Positions 51,635 to 59,641 of a stretch of 64,000 nucleotides of DNA are shown here, one piece after another. How positions within the stretch are numbered: position 1 is the stretch's first letter; each line of letters begins with the position of its first letter. This DNA comes from Proruminimicrobium sp963666965 (lineage in GTDB: Bacteria; Elusimicrobiota; Endomicrobiia; Endomicrobiales; Endomicrobiaceae): contig OY762939.1 in the NCBI GenBank assembly GCA_963666965.1, forward strand, positions 1,116,001-1,180,000. The letters are read 5' to 3'. The notes under the pieces are model-generated. The model was not told the origin of the DNA and did not search any database. It saw only the letters and a list, made by a program, of their open reading frames with translations. The translations under genes and the position numbers were made by a program.

Positions 51635-51727
51635 TTATTGCATAGTAAGACCTACCATACCGAAGACATGCATCTGCATGCAACACGTTCTCATTCGCAT
51701 ATTTTTAAAAGTAACATTCATTTTCAT
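51635..51727 (-). CDS. Met/Cys-rich leader peptide upstream of yezD
   Basis: Open frame of 30 codons from the ATG at 51727, or 28 from the second ATG (51721), which GGAGG (51731-51735 region) places at a better 9-nt distance. The middle reads MRMRTCCMQMH; 8 of the 30 residues are Met and two are adjacent Cys. It is followed by a terminator. This is the layout of a transcription-attenuation leader responding to Met or Cys. It shares RMR-x-x-C with the leader before metY. Confidence 0.55.
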   Translation of the reverse strand: MKMNVTFKNMRMRTCCMQMHVFGMVGLTMQ

Positions 51728-51761
51728 ATCCTCCGTATTTTTTTAAAATCAATTAAATTCT

Positions 51762-51813
51762 ACTATTCCTATCTGATAGATAGGATATTATAAAAAACAA
51801 ATAAATTTGTCAA
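51762..51813 (-). promoter_or_regulatory. Promoter and Rrf2-like operator of the yezD leader
   Basis: On the minus strand, TTGACA (51813-51808), 17-bp spacer, TAATAT (51790-51785). Directly downstream is the 7-bp inverted repeat TCCTATC (51767-51773) / GATAGGA (51779-51785), with ACTATTC at 51762-51768. This matches the metY site (ACTATTC, TGATAG). Confidence 0.6.
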
Positions 51814-51836
51814 GCGTTTTTTTTAACAATATAAAC

Positions 51837-52892
51837 TTAATTTGTTTTATTTATAAAAAGAGTCTGTGTCGGATAAGCAAAATCAATTTTGCGTTTATCA
51901 AATTCTTCTTTTATTTTAAAATTTATATTCTGGTGTATATCCATATACTTATTGTAATCGCTGTTTAACACGGTATAAACTGTTTCATAAATAAGCGCCG
52001 AATCTCCGTATGACGAAAAATGAGATCTGTCAAAACGCACATCCTGCTGCTGTGAAATAATTGATTTAAGAAGTTCAGGGATTTCTTTTATGTTTTCAAA
52101 AGAAGTCTGATAAGTCACGCCCAATTTAAAAACTATTCTGCGCTGTGCCATTCTTTTGTAATTGCGCACACGTGCATTTGTAAGATTTGTATTTGAAAAT
52201 ATAAGTTCTTCTCCGCCGATGCTGCGGACTCTTGTAGTTTTAATGCCGACATGTTCTACGGTGCCGGTTAAATCGTCAACGACAATAGTGTCTCCGATTT
52301 CAAAAGGACGGTCAAATAGAATTACAAAAAAACTAAACAGGTCTCCGAGAATCGCCTGAGAAGCAAACGCTACTGCAACGCCTCCGATACCGAGCCCTGC
52401 GACAAGAGTTGATATTTTAACACCCAAATTATCCAGCAATATTATTAACATTATTCCGGTAATGATAATTTTTGCCGTAACGACTAGCCATTTCAAACTT
52501 CTCTGGCGCGTTTCGTTTACGTTGTTTTTTCTGAAATAGGCGTCAATTAAATAATCAAGAAGTGCCATTAAAAATCTCAGACACATTAATGCCAAAAAGG
52601 CCAGCCCTGCAATATATACTATTTTTGTCAAAAGAGGAGCCATTACAAGATTTTTCATGCTCAATATAAAAGACCAAACTATAAGCAGAGGAGTAAGAGT
52701 TTTTTTAATATGCAGTATTATGAAATCGTCGATTGTTGTTTCAGTTTTGGCAGCCCATTTTTCAAGACGTTTTATTACAATCATTCTGAGAATATAAATA
52801 AAAATTATAAAAACAGCTAAAGCGCCTAGAGAAAATAAATAATCTCCGACCGTATTTTGGAAAATGTTTTTTGCGATTAATTCACTAAGCAT
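51837..52892 (-). CDS. MscS-family mechanosensitive channel
   Basis: 351 residues. Four hydrophobic segments precede the MscS core: the pore-lining helix VAGLGIGGVAVAFASQAILGDLFSFFVI near residues 165-192, then the beta domain (FEIGDTIVVDDLTGTVEHVGIKTTRVR) and the C-terminal alpha/beta domain. It resembles small to mid-sized MscS channels with one extra N-terminal span. Ion release under osmotic shock is the family role. No regulatory signs seen. Confidence 0.9.
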   Translation of the reverse strand: MLSELIAKNIFQNTVGDYLFSLGALAVFIIFIYILRMIVIKRLEKWAAKTETTIDDFIILHIKKTLTPLLIVWSFILSMKNLVMAPLLTKIVYIAGLAFLALMCLRFLMALLDYLIDAYFRKNNVNETRQRSLKWLVVTAKIIITGIMLIILLDNLGVKISTLVAGLGIGGVAVAFASQAILGDLFSFFVILFDRPFEIGDTIVVDDLTGTVEHVGIKTTRVRSIGGEELIFSNTNLTNARVRNYKRMAQRRIVFKLGVTYQTSFENIKEIPELLKSIISQQQDVRFDRSHFSSYGDSALIYETVYTVLNSDYNKYMDIHQNINFKIKEEFDKRKIDFAYPTQTLFINKTN

Positions 52893-53013
52893 TTTTAAGA
52901 CTCCGTTAATTATTTAAATTTTTTGTAACAATTAATTATATTAAAAGGTCTAATTAATAATCAAGGACAGATATAACGCTCTTTGAAAAATAAAAAAGTG
53001 GGGGAAATAAAAA

Positions 53014-53086
53014 CTGCCCGACCTGGGCTCGAACCAGGAGACTTCTGCTCCAGAGGCAGACGTGTTACCAATTACACCATCGGGCA
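53014..53086 (-). tRNA. tRNA-Gln (anticodon CTG)
   Basis: Reverse strand: acceptor TGCCCGA/TCGGGCA, D arm GTGT..ACAC, anticodon stem TCTGC/GCAGA with loop CTCTGGA (anticodon CTG), T arm CCTGG-TTCGAGC-CCAGG. No encoded CCA. Confidence 0.92.
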
Positions 53087-53182
53087 ATTACTATAAAAAT
53101 AGAAAATATTTTTTGACAACGTTGTTAGATTTTACAAAAACTTATTTTTTAAATCAATATTAATTTTTAAAAATTAAAAAAA

Positions 53183-53211
53183 TTGACAACAAAAAAATAA
53201 ATTGGTAAAAT
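53183..53211 (+). promoter_or_regulatory. Promoter of tRNA-Val
   Basis: TTGACA (53183-53188), exactly 17 bp, TAAAAT (53206-53211); it starts about 20 nt before the tRNA. A perfect palindrome ACAACGTTGT lies 65 bp upstream between the two divergent tRNA genes. Confidence 0.7.
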
Positions 53212-53230
53212 CCTCAAAGTTGTTTTATGT

Positions 53231-53303
53231 GGGCAGTTAGCTCAGCTGGGAGAGCATCTCCCTTACAAGGAGGAGGTCGCAGGTTCAATCCCTGCACTGC
53301 CCA
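53231..53303 (+). tRNA. tRNA-Val (anticodon TAC)
   Basis: Acceptor GGGCAGT/ACTGCCC, D arm GCTC..GAGC, anticodon stem TCTCC/GGAGG with loop CTTACAA (anticodon TAC), T arm GCAGG-TTCAATC-CCTGC, discriminator A. No encoded CCA. Confidence 0.94.
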
Positions 53304-53360
53304 TTCGAAGTTTCTCTCCAAAAGAATTAAAAAATAATAAAAACATTTAGGGGGCTGCAT

Positions 53361-55316
53361 ATGGCTAAAAAAATCTGGATTGCATTGTTGATGATTGTTT
53401 TTATAACTTCAATAACCGTTACTTTACAGGCCCGTCCCAAAGAAAATAAAAAAAGCAAAAACACTCAAATAAAAATTTATACTCCCGGAACCGAAGAGTT
53501 TGTTGATTATTCAAAGTACGGCGAATTTCAGAATGTCGGAACAAATAAATACAGATATGTTGTAAAAGATAATGCGGGACTTAGGGAAGCGTCCGGTGAG
53601 GGGATATATCCTAATGTCGCCGATGTTTTTAAAAGTCCTGATTATAAAAAATTAAAAAACGAAAAAAAACTTGAAGGCGATAAATGGCTTTTTGTAAATA
53701 CGCTTGACTCGCAGTCCAACTATTATAAGTGGGCTACGGCTCAGGAAGAACCGGGTGTAAAACAATATTATACCGCTCTTGCGCTGGAACAGGCCGGAGA
53801 TTACAAAAGGGCAGTTAAAGCGTATTATGCCATAGTTGTATTTTTTCCAAAGTCGACGGGCGTTACTTTTTGGAAAACTCCGTGGTATGTAGCTCCCGTA
53901 GCAATTGAAAAAATCAAATATCTTACAAGAGAACATAAAGATATAGGTGTTAAACTTGTTGATGCCGAAATTGATGTTATAGGAAAATATGACGACGAAA
54001 AAGTAAATGATGATTTTATAGTAAATCCCGGTAAATTTGTATCTGCTGCGTCTGAAGACTGGATTTTGAAAAAATCCGACCTTGATACGATAGGAATAAA
54101 AAAGGTTTCCGGAACAGGAAAAGTTAAACTTGTAGAATACAATAATAAAAACTTTCAGTTGTTTGTTGATGAAAAACCCTATGTAATGAGAGCCATAGCA
54201 TATTCTCCTACGCCTGTAGGACTCAGCCCGGATAACGGTTCTGTGAATGTTTCGAAAGACTGGTCGTGGATGGATTACAATAAAAATAAGATAATAGACG
54301 GCCCGTATGAATCTTGGGTCGATGAAAACAAAAATAATAAAAAAGACAGAAAAGAAAAAGTTGTGGGTGATTTCCAGCTTATGAAGGACATGGGAATCAA
54401 TACGATAAGAATTTATAATTTTCCGGAAGTAAACAAAGAACTTTTAAAAGAAGGATATGAAAAATTTAACTTTATGTATATGATAGGAAATTTCTTGGGA
54501 ATGTACGGATTTCATTCCGGCGCAGAATGGTTTGAGGGAACAGATTATACAAATCCTAAACACTGCGAAAATATGTTGAACAGCGTTAGAGAAATGGTTG
54601 AAGAATATAAAAATGAACCTTATGTTTTAATGTGGGTTTTAGGCAATGAAAATAATTATGGGACTGTCGGAGTTGTCGGAGTAAGCGCAGGAACATCGTG
54701 CAATGTAAGAAAAGATCCTGCCGCATATTATAAATTTATAAACGAATGCGCTAAATTAATTAAAGAGCTTGATCCTCAGCAGCGACCTGTAGCAATATGC
54801 AACGGGGATCTGTTATTTATGGATATATGCGCGAAGAATGCCCCGGATCTTGATATATACGGCGCAAATGCTTACAGAGGAAAAGAAGGTTTCGGAACCC
54901 TCTGGAAAGACGTTGCAAAGTTGTACGGCAAACCCGTAATAATAACAGAATACGGATGCCCTGCTTACAGCAAATATCTTACTTTTGAAGATAACGAAAA
55001 TGCTCAGGCTGAATATCACAGAGGAAGCTGGATCAGTATGGAAGAAAATTTTGCAGGTTACGGTTCCGGAAATGCGTTAGGCGGAGTAATATTTGAATGG
55101 ACAGACGAGTGGTGGAAGGCGGGACCTCCTCCTGAATTTGACCAGCATAAACAGGATATTGCAGGTCAGTGGATGGGGCCTTTTATAGACGGCTGGGCGT
55201 ATGAAGAATGGTTCGGATTATGTTCTATAGGCGACGGCAAACACGGACCTTTTAAAAGACAATTAAGGAAATCATATTTTACATACAAAGAATTATGGGA
55301 AAAATACAGAAAATAA
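53361..55316 (+). CDS. Secreted glycosidase-like protein, clan GH-A type, with N-terminal TPR-like part
   Basis: 651 residues. A signal peptide (MAKKIWIALLMIVFITSITVTLQA) is followed by a TPR-like stretch near 130-195 (YYTALALEQAGDYKRAVKAYYAIVVFFP). The C-terminal ~390 residues look like a GH2/GH-A TIM barrel: GNEN near 429-432 could hold the acid/base Glu and ITEYG near 531-535 the nucleophile. A loop with Asp/Asn at alternating positions (MDYNKNKIIDGPYESW near 306-321) resembles a calcium-binding loop. A shorter paralog overlaps its end by 22 nt. Substrate unknown. AGGGGG precedes ATG 53361. Confidence 0.78.
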   Translation: MAKKIWIALLMIVFITSITVTLQARPKENKKSKNTQIKIYTPGTEEFVDYSKYGEFQNVGTNKYRYVVKDNAGLREASGEGIYPNVADVFKSPDYKKLKNEKKLEGDKWLFVNTLDSQSNYYKWATAQEEPGVKQYYTALALEQAGDYKRAVKAYYAIVVFFPKSTGVTFWKTPWYVAPVAIEKIKYLTREHKDIGVKLVDAEIDVIGKYDDEKVNDDFIVNPGKFVSAASEDWILKKSDLDTIGIKKVSGTGKVKLVEYNNKNFQLFVDEKPYVMRAIAYSPTPVGLSPDNGSVNVSKDWSWMDYNKNKIIDGPYESWVDENKNNKKDRKEKVVGDFQLMKDMGINTIRIYNFPEVNKELLKEGYEKFNFMYMIGNFLGMYGFHSGAEWFEGTDYTNPKHCENMLNSVREMVEEYKNEPYVLMWVLGNENNYGTVGVVGVSAGTSCNVRKDPAAYYKFINECAKLIKELDPQQRPVAICNGDLLFMDICAKNAPDLDIYGANAYRGKEGFGTLWKDVAKLYGKPVIITEYGCPAYSKYLTFEDNENAQAEYHRGSWISMEENFAGYGSGNALGGVIFEWTDEWWKAGPPPEFDQHKQDIAGQWMGPFIDGWAYEEWFGLCSIGDGKHGPFKRQLRKSYFTYKELWEKYRK

Positions 55317-56578
55317 TACTTTTTCAAATACTGTTGGCGATTTCTTTTTTCCTGATACCTTTTTCTTTTGTGTATTCCCAGGAAACAAATGAAAAACAAC
55401 TCGGAAACGGACTTGTAAAATTTATACAAGATTCCGACGGGATGTGGCGCATGACAGTTAACGGTCAGTTATATTTTATAAAAGGAATCGAATATTCGGC
55501 AGATACAGTCGGAAAAAGACCTGATGTTAATGACTGGATGTGGTCTGATTTAAACGATAACGGAAAAATAGACGGGCCTTATGATTCATGGGTTGACTTC
55601 AACAGAAACGATTATCAGGATCTCGACGAAAATACAGTTGGCGATTTTGCTCTGCTTAAAGCAATGGGCTGCAACACAATAAGAATATACCATTCGGATA
55701 ATATCAATAAAGAACTTTTAAGAGACCTCTACAAAAAATACGGAATCAGAGTGATAATGGGAAATTATCTCGGTGCATATACAAAAGGAAGCGATGCCAA
55801 CTGGGAAAAGGGGACTGACTATACTGATTCAGAACAGCGTAAAAAAATGCTTGAAAGCGTCAGAAAAATGGTTGAAGAACATAAAGATGAACCGTATGTT
55901 TTAATGTGGATGTTAGGCAATGAAAATGATGTTGCTGGTTCTCATGAAAATTCTACAAAAACAAATACAAATGCTTATAAGGTCCCTGAGGAATTTGCAA
56001 AGTTTCTTGAAGAAACATGCAGAATGATAAAAAAGATGGATCAGGAGCATCCCGTCGGAGTATGCAATGCAAGCACGAGATTTGTAAAATATTACGCTCA
56101 GTATGCCCCCAGCATAGATGTGTTGGGATTTAACCAATATACAGGTCCTTTCGGATTCGGAATTATATGGAGGAAAATAAAACAGGAGTTTGACAGACCT
56201 GTTCTTATAACCGAATACGGCTGTGACGCCTACAATCAGAACAAACAAGCGACAGATGAAATATTTCAGCTTAGATATCATAAAAATGCCTGGAAGGATA
56301 TAGAAAATAACGGATATTGGGGCAGAGGCGTCGGTAACGCTATAGGCGGAATTGTTTACTGCTGGCTCGATAAGTGGTGGCTCATAGGTTCAAATAAAGA
56401 GCATGATACTCTTCTCGGCGCTTGGAAAGGGCCTAAAAATGATAATTTTTTTCATGATGAATGGCTCGGAGTGGCTGATCAGGGCAAAGGCATTCAGAGT
56501 CCGTTCAAAAGATATCTTAGAAATATTTATTTTTTATATCAGGAAGAACTTTGGAATTGGGATCCTGCCGTTTATTAA
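55295..56578 (+). CDS. Secreted clan GH-A-like glycosidase paralog
   Basis: 427 residues, paralogous to the C-terminal part of the upstream gene but without its TPR-like region. The signal peptide spans residues 1-29 (ILLAISFFLIPFSFVYS). Shared segments include NDNGKIDGPYDSWVD, VGDFALLKAMGCNTIRIY, PYVLMWMLGNEND and ITEYGCDAY, so presumed catalytic Glu residues are conserved. It starts within the last 22 nt of its neighbour without clear Shine-Dalgarno, suggesting coupled translation. Both probably act on one glycan in the periplasm or outside. Confidence 0.78.
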   Translation: MGKIQKIILFQILLAISFFLIPFSFVYSQETNEKQLGNGLVKFIQDSDGMWRMTVNGQLYFIKGIEYSADTVGKRPDVNDWMWSDLNDNGKIDGPYDSWVDFNRNDYQDLDENTVGDFALLKAMGCNTIRIYHSDNINKELLRDLYKKYGIRVIMGNYLGAYTKGSDANWEKGTDYTDSEQRKKMLESVRKMVEEHKDEPYVLMWMLGNENDVAGSHENSTKTNTNAYKVPEEFAKFLEETCRMIKKMDQEHPVGVCNASTRFVKYYAQYAPSIDVLGFNQYTGPFGFGIIWRKIKQEFDRPVLITEYGCDAYNQNKQATDEIFQLRYHKNAWKDIENNGYWGRGVGNAIGGIVYCWLDKWWLIGSNKEHDTLLGAWKGPKNDNFFHDEWLGVADQGKGIQSPFKRYLRNIYFLYQEELWNWDPAVY

Positions 56579-56585
56579 AAAAATA

Positions 56586-56614
56586 TTGTTTTCATAACAA
56601 GAATATGTTATAAT
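56586..56614 (+). promoter_or_regulatory. Promoter of the kinase and surface-protein operon
   Basis: TTGTTT (56586-56591), 17-bp spacer, TATAAT (56609-56614), leaving a leader of about 45 nt before ATG 56667 (AAGGAG upstream). Confidence 0.65.
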
Positions 56615-56666
56615 CAGCACGTAAGTTTTTTATTATTATTTCACCAATTCAACCAAGGAGTGAGTA

Positions 56667-59624
56667 ATGTCAGAAAACGAGCAGTCGAGGCAAGTGGCAG
56701 GATCTGACGGACTTGATTTTGGTTTATTCATCAACAGGCAGTATGTTACGGTAAAACGTATAGGTGTCGGCGGTTTCGGTACAGTTTGGCAGGCCTATGA
56801 CTTTAGTTTGAGAAATTTTATAGCAATTAAAGAATTGTTACCTGAATATGCGGAACCAAAATTCGTAGAGATGTTCTACAAAGAAGCACTCATAGCAAAA
56901 AACATAATCCATGATAACATAGTAAGAGTTCAGCATTTTTGGAAGGGATCAAACGGAACTTTTTATGTAGTTTTAGATTATGTAAGAGGCGTTGATCTTG
57001 AAACTCTTATAAGAAAATGTAACCAGGACAAGATACTCATTCCATGGCAGTTATCCACGCTTATATGCATCAACGTATTAAAAGCAATAGATTATGCAAA
57101 CAGAATAGCCAGAGATTCTATTACCGGAAATCCTTACGGAATTGTTTACCGTGATATTTCTCCGGGAAACGTCCTTTTATCTTTTGACGGAAATGTTAAG
57201 TTAAGCGATTTCGGTATTGCAAAAACAGCAGATGAAATCAAGGATTCAATCCCTCAAAAAATTATTACAGGCAAATATCCTTACATGTCGCCTGAACAGA
57301 TAAAAGGCCAGCCTGATATTGATCACAGAACTGATATTTTTTCTGTAGGTGTTTTATTTTATGAAATGCTTACCGGACAGCAGCTGTATCAGGGAACTAA
57401 CGAAGAAATAAAAGCACAGGTTCTCGGCAAAAAGTTTGATACAGAGGGAATAAACGTACCTGTTCCTCACGAAATGTTTGAAGTTATATCAAAAGCTTTG
57501 GAAAAGGACAGAAACGTCCGTTATGAAAAAGCTATTGAAATGTACAGAGATATAAGACGTGTTTTAAAAGGCGTTGATACAGATGATTTATCGATAGAAC
57601 TTTCAGAATTTGTAGTCAAAGTAATGAAAGAAAATGTTATCAAGTCGGAAAAACTTGTTGAAAACGTAAAATCGCTCACCGTTGCAGAGCTTGAGCGTAA
57701 TTCTAAAATACCTAAAGTGCAGTGCGTTGATTTTATTGTCGGACAAGCCGCAACTCCCGGCAATACTCAAGAACAGCCTTCACAGTATTTTCAGCAGCCT
57801 GCCGTATCTTCCCAGCCTCAGCCTGTTGTCTCCGGCGTTCCGCAGCAGCCTCAGATAAAAGCTGAAGAAAGAAGGCAGCCTTCTCTAAGGGTTGAAGCAA
57901 AAGGAAAAACTGTTTTTGAAGAAGTGGGAGACTGGTTGTTCAAAAAGTTTGATGAATTAAAGAAAACAATATTAAAAATTTTTATAGCTGTTGTTTTGGC
58001 TACCATAGTTCTTGCCGGAGTCGATGTTTTTATGCAGATTACTCCGTTCGGCAAGGCTGTTTATGACAAAATGAATCCGCCGGATGTAGTAATATCCACT
58101 GTTCCTTCGGGAGCTGTTGTAAGCATGAAAACAAAAGACGGGGAAGTTGTTTTAAACAATGTTTCTTCGACTTCGTCGATTCCTATAAGAAAAGTCAAAC
58201 CTGGTTCATACATAGTTACCGCTTTAAAAGAAGGGTTCAGACCTGTTCAAAGAGTAGTTCAGATTGAAGGTTATAAAAAAGCCAAAAACGGAAGAGAAAA
58301 AATAGAGATAATGTTTGACTTTGTGTTAAACGTTGAGTCTGTTCCTTCAGGTGCCGCGGTTTATGTTGACGGCAACAAATTCGGAGTTACTCCGTGCAAA
58401 GCACAGCTTTTGGCGGCTCCGCATACAATAAAATTAGCAATGGAAGGTTTTGAAGATCTCGGTTCAAACGCCAAAGAAAGAAAAGAAGGTCAGTGCAATG
58501 TAGATTTTACAATGTCGACAGTTGAAGAAATTTTCTCAGAGGTAGACAAAAGATTCTGGGAATGCGAACTCAAAAATGTAGACGGAGAAAACATATTCAG
58601 CGTAAAAGGTAATCTGTTTAAGAAAATGAATATAACGTCGGAACCGAAAGGAATGATGATACACGTTCAGGGAGAATCGCAGCCCAGAGGCAATACTCCG
58701 TTAAACACATCGTTTAAAATCGGAACTTACAATGTAAGATTTTTGGATCCTTCGGCAAGATACGGCGAATTTGTTAAAGAAGTAAAAGTTGATGCGCAGT
58801 CTGATCCGAATGTTTTTGTAAAAATGAATAAATTTATAACATTTAAAGTCAGATCAAAAGATAATCCAAACGATACGTTTATAACCAAAGTAAAAATTTC
58901 CAACCAGCAGATGAGCGTTACAAAGGATATTTCAACTTCAAAGCCTATAAGAATTGCTCTGCCTGTTGAAACTTTTGACGTTCTTTTTTACGGCGATAAT
59001 GAATATAAGAGCTATAGAATATCGAATGTTAATGTCGATAACGTAAGTACTGTTACAGGCGAGCTTGAATACGCAAGATTAGATTTCACTATATCAGTTA
59101 AGTCTGCGGCGACTTCTCAGCCTCAGGAAGGTTATATATGGCAGGGCAAAAAACTGCTTGGAAAAACAGATACTTCCGGATTATATAAGGGAAGCATGGT
59201 TCCGGGCAAATATGAATTTAGAGTTATATCAAAGGGATTTGAAGATCAGGTTGTGAATCTCGATTTGAATCCTAAAGGCAAAAATCATCTTGATGTTTTT
59301 GTCATTGAACCTCAATCCGACGTTGCTCTTTCTTCGGCAACAGCCGCAACTGCGGATGCCGCTTCTCTGTCAGCCGTAAATACAAATAAAGTTTTGCTTG
59401 ACAAAGCCGTAAAACAGCCTGTTAAAGAAGAAACTGTCGTAAAACAGAAGAAAAAAGAAGAACCTCCTGTTGTAAAAAAACCTGTAAAAAAAGATGAAGT
59501 CATAAAAGAATCAACAAATGAAGAGCAGCAGGTAATTGTCTGCATGTACTGCGGATATGTAAATACTGTTCCAAAGGGAAAGAGATTAAGATTTTGTGTA
59601 AATTGTGCTAAACCGTTGAAGTAA
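56667..59624 (+). CDS. Ser/Thr protein kinase with PEGA repeats and C-terminal zinc ribbon
   Basis: 985 residues. The kinase domain (27-300) has the glycine loop GVGGFG (33-38), Lys55, Glu73, catalytic Asp163 and Asn168 in YRDISPGN (Tyr replaces the usual His), and DFG at 181-183. A Pro/Gln linker leads to one membrane helix (~435-453, KIFIAVVLATIVLAGVDVF). The rest holds PEGA-like modules (PSG-A-V near 480 and 555, a third near 655) and further beta modules. The tail has four Cys: C959/C962 and C977/C980, a zinc ribbon. If the membrane helix is real, that ribbon is outside the cytoplasm, which is unusual. It heads an operon of exported proteins. Confidence 0.88.
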   Translation: MSENEQSRQVAGSDGLDFGLFINRQYVTVKRIGVGGFGTVWQAYDFSLRNFIAIKELLPEYAEPKFVEMFYKEALIAKNIIHDNIVRVQHFWKGSNGTFYVVLDYVRGVDLETLIRKCNQDKILIPWQLSTLICINVLKAIDYANRIARDSITGNPYGIVYRDISPGNVLLSFDGNVKLSDFGIAKTADEIKDSIPQKIITGKYPYMSPEQIKGQPDIDHRTDIFSVGVLFYEMLTGQQLYQGTNEEIKAQVLGKKFDTEGINVPVPHEMFEVISKALEKDRNVRYEKAIEMYRDIRRVLKGVDTDDLSIELSEFVVKVMKENVIKSEKLVENVKSLTVAELERNSKIPKVQCVDFIVGQAATPGNTQEQPSQYFQQPAVSSQPQPVVSGVPQQPQIKAEERRQPSLRVEAKGKTVFEEVGDWLFKKFDELKKTILKIFIAVVLATIVLAGVDVFMQITPFGKAVYDKMNPPDVVISTVPSGAVVSMKTKDGEVVLNNVSSTSSIPIRKVKPGSYIVTALKEGFRPVQRVVQIEGYKKAKNGREKIEIMFDFVLNVESVPSGAAVYVDGNKFGVTPCKAQLLAAPHTIKLAMEGFEDLGSNAKERKEGQCNVDFTMSTVEEIFSEVDKRFWECELKNVDGENIFSVKGNLFKKMNITSEPKGMMIHVQGESQPRGNTPLNTSFKIGTYNVRFLDPSARYGEFVKEVKVDAQSDPNVFVKMNKFITFKVRSKDNPNDTFITKVKISNQQMSVTKDISTSKPIRIALPVETFDVLFYGDNEYKSYRISNVNVDNVSTVTGELEYARLDFTISVKSAATSQPQEGYIWQGKKLLGKTDTSGLYKGSMVPGKYEFRVISKGFEDQVVNLDLNPKGKNHLDVFVIEPQSDVALSSATAATADAASLSAVNTNKVLLDKAVKQPVKEETVVKQKKKEEPPVVKKPVKKDEVIKESTNEEQQVIVCMYCGYVNTVPKGKRLRFCVNCAKPLK

Positions 59625-59641
59625 TTTTTATGGAGAATGCA

